In this document: positions 1 to 7,689 of the stretch, piece by piece | Position numbering within the stretch: the stretch's first letter is position 1 | How the letters are laid out: each line of letters opens with the position of its first letter | Origin: Mycobacterium sp. | GTDB taxonomy: Bacteria > Actinomycetota > Actinomycetes > Mycobacteriales > Mycobacteriaceae | NCBI GenBank assembly: GCA_023264755.1 | Contig: JAHFVB010000095.1 | Span: 1 to 11,667, forward strand | Reading direction: 5' to 3' | Length of the DNA stretch: 11,667 nucleotides | The notes under the pieces: generated by a model | The model's database searches: none | What the model saw: the letters and a program-made list of their open reading frames with translations, nothing else | Told to the model about the DNA's origin: nothing | Program-made: the position numbers and the translations under genes

Positions 1-646
1 CAACATCTGGACGGCGGGGGCCGGCCCCGTCAGCGAATCGTTCCACCGCATCGAGGCCGCCTACCCCGGCCGCTTCCTGCTCGGCATCGGCGTAGGCCAT
101 CCCGAGGCGCATCAGGAGTACAAGAAGCCCTACGACGCCCTCACGGAGTACCTCGACCGGCTGGACGAGTACGGCGTCCCGAAGGACCGCCGAGTGGTGG
201 CCGCACTGGGCCCGCAGGTGCTGAAGCTCTCGGCCCGCCGCAGCGCCGGCGCGCACCCCTACTTGACGACGCCCGAGCACACGGCGCAGGCGCGTGAGCT
301 CATCGGACCCGACGCCTTCCTGGCCCCCGAACACAAGGTGGTGCTGACCACGGATGCGGATCAGGCCCGCGCGGTCGGCCGCAAGGCGCTGGAGATCTAC
401 CTCAACCTGGCGAACTACTTGAACAACTGGAAGCGGCTCGGCTTCACCGACGAGGACATCGCCAAGCCGGGCAGCGACGCCCTGGTGGATGCGTTCGTCG
501 CATACGGCACGGTCGACGCCATTGCTGGCCGGTTGCAGCAACACCTGGCCGCCGGCGCGGACCACGTGCCCGTCCAGGTGCTGACCGGACCTGACAAGCT
601 GGTACCGGCACTAGCCGAGCTCGCAGGACCGCTCGGCCTGTCCTGA
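1..646 (+). CDS. LLM-class F420-dependent oxidoreductase, C-terminal part (5' end outside window)
   Basis: The reading frame is open from base 2 to the TGA at 644–646 and gives about 214 residues; the N-terminal quarter lies before the window. The protein belongs to the luciferase-like monooxygenase (TIM-barrel) fold. It matches the downstream neighbour over its whole length at roughly 70% identity by hand alignment, including the stretches PGRFLLGIG, SAGAHPYLTTPEHT, LAPEHKVVLT and NYLNNWKRLGF. That family uses the deazaflavin cofactor F420 for hydride transfer; the substrate is unknown. A GTG at 194 could be taken for a start, but homology continues upstream of it, so it is internal. The gene lies 29 bases before its paralogue on the same strand, probably in one transcript. 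Family assignment is solid; enzymatic role is not known. Confidence 0.9.
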   Translation, partial: NIWTAGAGPVSESFHRIEAAYPGRFLLGIGVGHPEAHQEYKKPYDALTEYLDRLDEYGVPKDRRVVAALGPQVLKLSARRSAGAHPYLTTPEHTAQARELIGPDAFLAPEHKVVLTTDADQARAVGRKALEIYLNLANYLNNWKRLGFTDEDIAKPGSDALVDAFVAYGTVDAIAGRLQQHLAAGADHVPVQVLTGPDKLVPALAELAGPLGLS

Positions 647-675
647 CCTGACTTACCACCGAGAAGCGGAGTGCA

Positions 676-1527
676 ATGACTGAGGCGACCGACCTGATGC
701 CCAACCTCGGCCGATTCGGAGTGTGGACCTTTGGCGCGCCGAAACCCGAGCAGGCCGCGGAAATCGAGCAGCTGGGCTACGGCGCGGTATGGATCGGCGG
801 CTCGCCCGCCGGCGATCTGAACTACGTCGAGCCGCTCCTCGAAGCCACCGAGTCGCTACAAGTGGCCACCGGCATCATCAACGTCTGGAAGGACAAGGCC
901 GAGGACGTCGCGGAGTCCTACCACCGCGTCGAAGCGGCTTATCCCGGACGGTTCCTGCTCGGCATCGGGATCGGTCATCCCGAACACACCGAGGAGTACC
1001 GCAAACCCTACGACGTGCTGGTCGAATACCTGGACGTCCTGGATGCCGCGAAGGTGCCCACCAGCAGGCGGGTCATCGCGGCGCTGGGACCCAAGGTGCT
1101 CCAGTTGGCGGCCCAACGCAGTGCGGGAGCACATCCGTACCTCACCACGCCCGAGCACACCGGGCAGGCCCGCAACCTGATCGGCAACACGGTGTACCTC
1201 GCCCCCGAGCACAAGGTGGTGTTGACCGAGGATGCCGAAGAGGCCCGCGCGGTCGGTCGCGAGGCCGTCGGCTTCTACCTCAATCTCAGTAACTACCTGA
1301 ACAATTGGAAGCGGCTGGGGTTCAGCGACGAGGACATCGCCAAGCCGGGCAGCGACAAGCTGATCGACGCGGTGGTGGCGCACGGCACGCCCGAGGCCAT
1401 CGCGGCCCGGCTGAACGAACACCTCGACGCGGGCGCCGATCACGTGGCGATTCAGGTACTCGGCGGCTGGGACAAGCTCATCCCGACGTTGACCGCACTG
1501 GCCGAGCCGTTGCGACTGAAGGGTTAG
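676..1527 (+). CDS. LLM-class F420-dependent oxidoreductase (Rv3463-like), complete
   Basis: A complete 283-residue protein of the luciferase-like F420-dependent oxidoreductase superfamily, of the usual length for the compact actinobacterial members (about 280 residues). The N-terminus (NLGRFGVWTFG, residues 10–20) forms the first barrel strand. The conserved PGRFLLGIGIGHPE and SAGAHPYLTTPEHT segments follow in the middle. The ATG at 676 has GGAG at 668–671, four bases upstream; a second ATG at codon 8 lacks such a site. It follows a paralogue by 29 bases and precedes rmlB by 16, so co-transcription is likely. In M. tuberculosis I recall one such gene, Rv3463, in front of rmlB, which supports orthology. 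Co-location with rhamnose synthesis does not show a role in it; the substrate is unknown. Confidence 0.92.
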   Translation: MTEATDLMPNLGRFGVWTFGAPKPEQAAEIEQLGYGAVWIGGSPAGDLNYVEPLLEATESLQVATGIINVWKDKAEDVAESYHRVEAAYPGRFLLGIGIGHPEHTEEYRKPYDVLVEYLDVLDAAKVPTSRRVIAALGPKVLQLAAQRSAGAHPYLTTPEHTGQARNLIGNTVYLAPEHKVVLTEDAEEARAVGREAVGFYLNLSNYLNNWKRLGFSDEDIAKPGSDKLIDAVVAHGTPEAIAARLNEHLDAGADHVAIQVLGGWDKLIPTLTALAEPLRLKG

Positions 1528-1534
1528 CCGCTAG

Positions 1535-3138
<1,604 letters not shown>

Positions 3139-3144
<6 letters not shown>

Positions 3145-4068
3145 CAACGTCCGCTCCTTGAGCGCCAGTGCCTGCTGTCCCCGCTGGTAGCTGACCTCCC
3201 GGATTCCCAGGGCGTCCCGCAACTTGCCCGCGGGCAGGGTCAACGGCTTTGGCGCCGGACCGACACCGGGCTGGGGCAGGGGGTACGCGGTCGTGGTGCC
3301 GCTGAAGAACTTCACGTTGCCCTCGGTCTTGGAGAAGACTTGGTGCACGTGACCGTTCAGACACGTCACCGAGGCGAACCGTTTCAGATGTGACAGCGCT
3401 TGGACGGAATCGTCGGTGCTCCAACCCCAGTCGGGGTACATCGCGAACAGCGGGATATGGCTGAAGACGATGATCGGGGTGTCGCTGGACAGGGGCGCCA
3501 CGTCCTTCTCGACGAACTCGAGCTGGTCGACGCCGAGGTGCCCCAACTTGGTCATGTGCAGCGTGTTCACCAAGGCGATGACGTGGACCCCGGCGATGTC
3601 GAAGCTGTACCAGCCGTCTCCGCGGGTACCCGCACCAAATGCCTGGCGATACTTCTGCCCGGCGTCGTCGACCGAGTCGTGTTCCCCTGGCACGGTGAAC
3701 ACGTGCGGCGTGTTCACCCCGGACAGCATCTGCTTGACCTGGTCGAACTGTCCGGGCGTGGCCAGGTGCGTGAGATCGCCGGTGTGGATGACGAAGTCGG
3801 GCTGGTAGCCCAGGTTGTTGAGCTGGTCGACGGCCCGTCCGAACGATCCGGTCACGTCGGTGTTGGCCGGACCGGTGAAGCCGATGTGACTGTCGCTGAC
3901 CTGTGCGAAGCGCAGCGTGGGCCGAGTCTCGGTGGCGGTGCCGGCCCCCGCGACGTGGGAGATCACCTCTCCGCCGACGACGGCGAGTCCAACGGCCGCG
4001 CCGAACCAGGCGCTGTGCCTGATGAGTTGGCGCCGGCTCATCGTTTTGGGGGCTTCGGACTCGCTCAT
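3139..4068 (-). CDS. Tat-exported calcineurin-like metallophosphoesterase
   Basis: A 309-residue protein with a twin-arginine signal at the N-terminus (S11-R-R-Q-L-I, then a hydrophobic stretch at residues 21–38 ending near AGA). A calcineurin-like phosphoesterase domain follows. The metal-ligand motifs appear in order: D59-S-H61, G97-D98, G128-E-H130-D131, H204 in FSHIP, and G239-H-V-H242. In the common form the third motif is GNH(D/E); here the asparagine is a glutamate. The domain should act outside the membrane on a phosphoester of unknown identity. The start is the ATG at 4068, which forms an ATGA overlap with the upstream cupredoxin stop; an earlier in-frame start at 4113 would lie inside that gene and displace the Tat signal. 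It is last in the leftward sigma–Rieske–cupredoxin cluster. Confidence 0.9.
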
Positions 4069-4541
4069 GCCGTCACCACCACGGTGCCGTGCATGAACGG
4101 ATGGATCGAGCACACGTAGTCGAACGTGCCCGCCGTCGGAAAGGTGAACGAGTACGTGGCACCGGCGCCAAGCGCCTGCGAGCGGAAGGCTCCTCCCCCG
4201 TCGACCACGGTGTGCGGATCCTCGTCCTTGTTGGTCCAGGTGACGGTGGTGCCCGCTTTCACCGTCAGAGTTGCTGGGGCAAAGGCGAATCCATCGATGT
4301 TCACCTCGTTGGGGCCAGCCGGCGCGGCCGCGGCGGTCGGTGTCGAACCGGCCGACCCCGACGGGGTCATGGGTATCCCGCCCATACCGGGCATGCCAGG
4401 GGTCGAGGCGACGTCGCTGCTGAACGTCGGGGTCGGTTGGTGCGCCGCCTGATCGGTGGCCGTGCAGGCGGCCAGTAGCAGCGTGGCCGCGGTCAGGGGG
4501 ACGCTGGCCGCGACGGCCACGCGCTGGGTTCGTCGGAACAC
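4065..4541 (-). CDS. Cupredoxin-domain lipoprotein (amicyanin/plastocyanin-like)
   Basis: A 158-residue exported blue-copper protein. The N-terminus is a lipoprotein signal with lipobox L-A-A-C26, so the mature protein should be lipid-anchored on the outer face of the membrane. Residues 27–77 form a Pro/Ser/Thr/Ala-rich tether containing three methionines in GMPGMGGIPM (M50, M53, M58). A single cupredoxin domain follows (residues 78–158) with the complete type 1 copper set: H110, C144, H147 and M150. The C-x2-H-x2-M spacing is the short ligand loop of amicyanin. It probably shuttles electrons or binds copper; the partner is not known, but the neighbouring Rieske protein is a candidate. The GTG start at 4541 is firmly set by GGAGGT at 4549–4554, seven bases upstream. 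The stop overlaps the next gene's start. Confidence 0.93.
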   Translation of the reverse strand: MFRRTQRVAVAASVPLTAATLLLAACTATDQAAHQPTPTFSSDVASTPGMPGMGGIPMTPSGSAGSTPTAAAAPAGPNEVNIDGFAFAPATLTVKAGTTVTWTNKDEDPHTVVDGGGAFRSQALGAGATYSFTFPTAGTFDYVCSIHPFMHGTVVVTA

Positions 4542-4548
4542 GACGGGT

Positions 4549-4554
4549 ACCTCC
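4549..4554 (-). promoter_or_regulatory. Strong Shine-Dalgarno site of the cupredoxin gene
   Basis: On the minus strand these bases read GGAGGT, a near-perfect Shine-Dalgarno sequence seven bases before the GTG at 4541. It fixes the start of the cupredoxin lipoprotein and is the strongest ribosome site in this cluster, which suggests high expression of that gene relative to its neighbours. Confidence 0.85.
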
Positions 4555-4569
4555 GTTGTCGGTGTGACG

Positions 4570-4588
4570 GTCCCGCGGGCTGCGGGAC
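4570..4588 (-). other. GC-rich hairpin between Rieske and cupredoxin genes
   Basis: A perfect 7-bp stem, GTCCCGC (4570–4576) against GCGGGAC (4582–4588), with a five-base loop. It lies immediately downstream of the proposed sigma-dependent promoter and ahead of the cupredoxin ribosome site. There is no T-tract on the minus strand. It could weaken read-through from the Rieske gene, protect an mRNA end, or be a protein-binding site. The structure is visible; the role is inferred. Confidence 0.4.
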
Positions 4589-4616
4589 GCTCACCAACAG
4601 ATAGGGAAGCGGGTTA
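4589..4616 (-). promoter_or_regulatory. Predicted ECF-type promoter upstream of the cupredoxin gene
   Basis: On the minus strand TAACCCG (4616–4610) is followed after 12 bases by TTGGTG (4597–4592) and then by N-GC. The same arrangement with the same spacing precedes the sigma factor gene at 5920–5947; 20 of 28 positions agree. An AAC-containing -35 box with a GC-containing -10 box is the usual form of ECF sigma promoters. The element begins seven bases after the Rieske stop codon, so it would give the cupredoxin–phosphoesterase pair its own transcript. Recognition by the local sigma factor is inferred. Confidence 0.6.
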
Positions 4617-4622
4617 CTCGAG

Positions 4623-5348
4623 TCAGGTCTGCTCGGTGCTGCTTGGAGGTGCGAACACCTCGATGACGCCGTCGCGCTCCCGAACCTCCAACTTGGGCAA
4701 GGGTTTCGGGGCGGTCGGCAGCTGGTGGCCGAGCACCTGACCGGCCTTGGAGAACGACGTCGAGTGGCATGGGCAGCGCAGGCGATCGTCGGGTCCGTCG
4801 AACCACAGTCGGCAACCCTGGTGCGTGCAGATGCCGGAGATGCCCTCGGCGCGGCCGTCGACCCGCTGGACGAATCCGACGACGGAGCCCAGGTCGAACG
4901 GACGCATGACCCCCTCGGCCACATCCGAGCTCGCGGCCACGCGTTGCCAGGAGCCGTCGGTGGGTACCAACTCCTGCGCGACCGATGCGTCGTCGCCCTG
5001 CTGAGCGCCGATCAGCCGGTCGACGGCGACCGCCGCAACGGCGGCGGTCGCGGCGGCCGACGTGCCCACGATCAGTTGGCGCCGGTTGGCGCGCAACCAC
5101 GAAGGCGCCGGGGCGGCTTCGGTTCCTGGCGTTCCGGTGTCCGGCTCGGCCCCGTCGAACTGCGCTGCGAGCCTGGCGTGCAAGTCGGCCAGGAACTCTG
5201 GACGCGGTTCGCCGGCGCCGGGACGGGCCGCCTGCATGTCTATCGCGGTGCGCATCTGCGCGGCCTCGAACTCATCCGGGGTGAAGCCCTTGGGCTTGCG
5301 GTTGCGCTGCAGGTCGTCGAGATAGCGGCGGAGCCCTCGCTCGTTCAT
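4623..5348 (-). CDS. Rieske [2Fe-2S] protein with long cytoplasmic N-terminus and Tat/membrane segment
   Basis: A 241-residue protein. Residues 1–85 are hydrophilic and charged. A Tat-like N-R-R-Q-L-I motif (88–93) is followed by an Ala/Val-rich hydrophobic segment (94–109). The C-terminal part (about 125–236) is a Rieske domain with box I C174-T-H176-x2-C179 and box II C192-P-C194-H195. Cluster ligands should be C174, H176, C192 and H195, with a C179–C194 disulfide. The Rieske domain would lie outside the membrane and the N-terminus inside. The ATG at 5348 has GAAGGG four bases upstream and overlaps the sigma-factor stop as ATGA; the frame continues upstream but only inside the sigma gene. 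No cytochrome b or c gene is nearby, so this is not an ordinary bc1 subunit. Coupling to an ECF sigma factor suggests a redox-sensing or anti-sigma role, which is unproven. Confidence 0.88.
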   Translation of the reverse strand: MNERGLRRYLDDLQRNRKPKGFTPDEFEAAQMRTAIDMQAARPGAGEPRPEFLADLHARLAAQFDGAEPDTGTPGTEAAPAPSWLRANRRQLIVGTSAAATAAVAAVAVDRLIGAQQGDDASVAQELVPTDGSWQRVAASSDVAEGVMRPFDLGSVVGFVQRVDGRAEGISGICTHQGCRLWFDGPDDRLRCPCHSTSFSKAGQVLGHQLPTAPKPLPKLEVRERDGVIEVFAPPSSTEQT

Positions 5349-5890
5349 GGCGTGCCCTTCTCGTTGACCTGCGCCGCCAACCGCAGCGCCCGGTGCTGGA
5401 GCACTTTGGCGTTGGCGACGCTGACCCCCATGTCCGCGGCCGATTCCTTGATCGATCGGTTCTGGAGGAAGCGCAGTTCCAGTATGCGGCGATAGTTGTC
5501 GGGCAATGCTTCCAGCACCGAGGCAACGCGTTCGGGTGCCGCGCTGCTCGCCTCCTCGCTGTGCGGCGGGGCGGCGATGTCTGCTTCGATCTCCGTGATC
5601 TCCCGGCCCATCGTCTGACGCCAATGCGCGGCCAACACGGTGCGGGCGGTGTTGCGCAGGTATGTCCGCACCTCGGCGGCGCTGGCGCTCAGGCGCAGCG
5701 GCCGCAAGGCCGCCAGGAAGACCTCAGCGGTGAGATCCTCGGCGTCGGCCTGGTTTCCGACCCTGGCGTAGATCATTCGGTACACCCAGGTCGCGTTGTC
5801 CTGATAAACGGCCTCCCAGTTGGGATAGCGGTCGTCGGACGACACCACCCGCAGGGGGCGCGGGTGTGCAGGGTCTCGTCGTGCCGTCAC
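5345..5890 (-). CDS. ECF-subfamily RNA polymerase sigma factor
   Basis: A sigma-70 family protein of 181 residues from the start chosen here, of ECF type with only regions 2 and 4. Region 2 covers about residues 25–66 and contains the polymerase-contacting DAEDLTAEVFLAAL (49–62). Region 4 covers about 123–175 (LEALPDNYRRILELRFLQNRSIKESAADMG and onward, ending RALRLAAQ) and holds the helix-turn-helix. The start is uncertain. A GTG at 5941 would fall inside the predicted promoter and lacks a ribosome site. The GTG at 5890 lies downstream of that promoter with a weak AGG site six bases upstream; GTGs at 5848 and 5845 are also possible. No recognisable zinc-finger or RskA-type anti-sigma gene follows; the Rieske gene overlaps its stop. 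I cannot assign it to a named M. tuberculosis sigma factor. Confidence 0.9.
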   Translation of the reverse strand: MTARRDPAHPRPLRVVSSDDRYPNWEAVYQDNATWVYRMIYARVGNQADAEDLTAEVFLAALRPLRLSASAAEVRTYLRNTARTVLAAHWRQTMGREITEIEADIAAPPHSEEASSAAPERVASVLEALPDNYRRILELRFLQNRSIKESAADMGVSVANAKVLQHRALRLAAQVNEKGTP

Positions 5891-5919
5891 GTGTCGCCTG
5901 TCTACGTCGGGGAGGCCGT

Positions 5920-5947
5920 GCACACCAAGAACTAGCGGCACGGGTTA
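5920..5947 (-). promoter_or_regulatory. Predicted autoregulatory ECF promoter of the sigma factor gene
   Basis: On the minus strand TAACCCG (5947–5941), 12 bases, TTGGTG (5928–5923), then N-GC: the same bipartite element as at 4589–4616. Transcription would begin around 5910–5915, which rules out the GTG at 5941 as a start and favours 5890. The -35 half lies inside a perfect dyad, CGGGTT-AC-AACCCG (5941–5954), which may be coincidental or may let a second regulator bind. Autoregulation is typical of ECF sigma factors; here it is inferred from the duplicate site. Confidence 0.6.
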
Positions 5948-5981
5948 CAACCCGATTGGGGTCAAGCAGATCAAAGTCGCC

Positions 5982-6010
5982 GAGTTCGGACCGCTCGTCG
6001 AGCGGAACTC
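5982..6010. repeat. Bulged inverted repeat in the sigma–mmsA intergenic region
   Basis: GAGTT (5982–5986) pairs with AACTC (6006–6010), and CCGCTC (5991–5996) pairs with GAGCGG (6000–6005). Together they give 11 base pairs with a four-base bulge and a three-base loop. It sits upstream of both divergent genes and inside no predicted transcript of either, so a binding site or an unannotated transcript is more plausible than a terminator. No function can be assigned. Confidence 0.4.
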
Positions 6011-6074
6011 CCAGCACGTTCCCAGGAAACGGGGTGCGCCGACGCGCACGTGCCACCGGCGGACTGGGACCTCC

Positions 6075-6104
6075 TTGCGCGCACTCGCGAACCGTTACTA
6101 GGAT
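6075..6104 (+). promoter_or_regulatory. Candidate housekeeping promoter of the mmsA operon
   Basis: TTGCGC (6075–6080) could serve as -35 and TAGGAT (6099–6104) as -10, with an 18-base spacer. TAGGAT fits the mycobacterial TANNNT consensus. Transcription would start near 6111, leaving a leader of about 40 bases with its own ribosome site. The -10 lies inside the palindrome at 6094–6115, the arrangement expected for repression. Prediction from sequence only. Confidence 0.5.
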
Positions 6105-6115
6105 GTCCTAGTAAC
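6094..6115. promoter_or_regulatory. Perfect palindromic operator over the mmsA -10 region
   Basis: The half-sites GTTACTAGGA (6094–6103) and TCCTAGTAAC (6106–6115) are exact reverse complements separated by TG. Ten-base arms without mismatch are far beyond chance for this short intergenic region and are typical of sites for dimeric TetR- or GntR-type repressors. It lies 36 bases before the mmsA ATG and covers the candidate -10 box. The cognate regulator is not in the window. Confidence 0.7.
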
Positions 6116-6151
6116 TTCCGGTAACCGGCGCCGCATTTCGAGGGACATCTC

Positions 6152-7672
6152 ATGACCACACTCATTCCGCACTTCATCGACGGCCAGCGCACCGCGGGCA
6201 CGTCGACCCGAACCGCCGACGTACTCAACCCCAGCACGGGCGAGGTTCAGGCCCAGGTGCCGATGGCATCCGCCGCAGAGGTCGACTCCGCCGTCGCGAT
6301 CGCGGTCGAGGCGCAGAAGGGGTGGGCCGCCTGGAACCCCCAACGCCGCGCCCGAGTCATGATGAAGTTCGTCGAGTTGGTCAACAAGAACGCCAACGAA
6401 CTCGCCGAACGGCTCTCCCTGGAACATGGCAAGACCCACGCCGACTCCCTCGGCGACATTCAGCGCGGTGTCGAGGTCATCGAGTTCGCCATCGGCATCC
6501 CCCACCTGCTCAAGGGTGAGTACACCGAAGGGGCGGGCGGCGGCATCGACGTCTACTCGCTGCGTCAGCCCCTGGGCGTGGTGGCCGGCATCACGCCGTT
6601 CAACTTCCCCGCGATGATCCCGCTGTGGAAGGCCGGCCCCGCACTGGCCTGCGGAAACGCCTTCATCCTCAAGCCCAGCGAGCGCGACCCGTCCGTGCCG
6701 GTCCGGCTCGCCGAACTCTTCGAGGAGGCCGGGCTGCCCAAGGGCGTGTTCCAGGTCGTGCACGGCGACAAGGAAGCCGTCGACGCGATCTTGAACAACG
6801 ACGACATCAAGGCCGTCGGCTTCGTCGGCAGCTCCGACATCGCCCAGTACATCTACTCGACCGCGGCGGCCAACGGTAAGCGCGCACAGTGCTTCGGCGG
6901 CGCCAAGAACCACATGATCGTGATGCCGGACGCCGATCTGGACCAGGCCGTCGATGCCCTGATCGGGGCGGGCTACGGCAGCGCCGGCGAACGCTGCATG
7001 GCCATCAGCGTCGCAGTCCCCGTCGGTGAAGAGACTGCGAATCGGTTGCGCGCCAGGCTCGTCGAACGGGTCAACCAGTTGCGCGTGGGCCACAGCCTGG
7101 ACCCCAAGGCCGACTACGGCCCACTGGTCACCTCGGCTGCGCTGGCCAGGGTCAAGGACTACATCAAGCAGGGCATCGAGGCGGGCGCCGAGGCCGTCGT
7201 GGACGGTCGCGAACGCGGTAGCGACGACCTGACCTTCGGTGACGCCAGCCTCGAGGGTGGCTACTTCATCGGACCCACCCTGTTCGACCACGTCACCACA
7301 GACATGTCGATCTACCGGGACGAGATCTTCGGACCGGTGCTGTGCATCGTCCGGGCGGACACCTACGAAGAAGCGTTGGCGCTGCCATCGGAGCACGAGT
7401 ACGGCAACGGCGTGGCGATCTTCACCCGCGACGGCGACACCGCCCGCGACTTCGTCTCACGCGTGCAGGTCGGCATGGTCGGCGTCAACGTGCCGATCCC
7501 GGTTCCGGTGGCGTACCACACCTTTGGTGGCTGGAAGCGGTCCGGTTTCGGCGACCTGAATCAGCATGGGCCGGCCTCGATCGTCTTCTACACCAAGGTC
7601 AAGACGGTCACTCAGCGCTGGCCCTCGGGCATCAAGGATGGCGCCGAGTTCTCCATCCCCACCATGAAGTAA
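6152..7672 (+). CDS. mmsA: Methylmalonate-semialdehyde dehydrogenase (CoA-acylating) MmsA
   Basis: A 506-residue aldehyde dehydrogenase that oxidises methylmalonate semialdehyde, with CoA and NAD, to propionyl-CoA and CO2 at the end of valine breakdown. The catalytic cysteine is C282 in GSAGERCMA; the oxyanion asparagine is N151 in TPFNFP; the cofactor lysine is K174 in LKPSE. Where ordinary aldehyde dehydrogenases carry ELGGK with a general-base glutamate, this protein has CFGGAKNH, the form of the CoA-dependent MMSDH family. Length is typical. The ATG at 6152 has AGGGA six bases upstream. It is the first gene of an operon with fadE9 and mmsB, the order I recall from M. tuberculosis Rv0753c–Rv0751c. 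The palindrome over its promoter suggests repression lifted by a pathway metabolite. Confidence 0.95.
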   Translation: MTTLIPHFIDGQRTAGTSTRTADVLNPSTGEVQAQVPMASAAEVDSAVAIAVEAQKGWAAWNPQRRARVMMKFVELVNKNANELAERLSLEHGKTHADSLGDIQRGVEVIEFAIGIPHLLKGEYTEGAGGGIDVYSLRQPLGVVAGITPFNFPAMIPLWKAGPALACGNAFILKPSERDPSVPVRLAELFEEAGLPKGVFQVVHGDKEAVDAILNNDDIKAVGFVGSSDIAQYIYSTAAANGKRAQCFGGAKNHMIVMPDADLDQAVDALIGAGYGSAGERCMAISVAVPVGEETANRLRARLVERVNQLRVGHSLDPKADYGPLVTSAALARVKDYIKQGIEAGAEAVVDGRERGSDDLTFGDASLEGGYFIGPTLFDHVTTDMSIYRDEIFGPVLCIVRADTYEEALALPSEHEYGNGVAIFTRDGDTARDFVSRVQVGMVGVNVPIPVPVAYHTFGGWKRSGFGDLNQHGPASIVFYTKVKTVTQRWPSGIKDGAEFSIPTMK

Positions 7673-7689
7673 GAGCGGGAAACTCCGAC

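Noticed and set aside
1521..1526. GGGTTA (TAACCC on the minus strand) as a further ECF promoter
   Set aside because: The second half TTGGTG is absent at the required distance and no minus-strand gene starts there.
5349..5624. Upstream extension of the Rieske reading frame
   Set aside because: It lies wholly inside the sigma gene in another frame. The ATG at 5348 has a ribosome site and the coupling ATGA overlap.
5891..5941. N-terminal extension of the sigma factor to a GTG at 5941
   Set aside because: The extension carries no sigma-factor homology and has no ribosome site. It also overlaps the predicted promoter, so the start codon would precede the transcription start.
6098..7396. Long antisense open frame opposite mmsA (432 codons)
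   Set aside because: Long antisense frames are common in GC-rich genes. The translation is low in complexity and unrelated to any family I know, while the plus strand encodes a clear MmsA.
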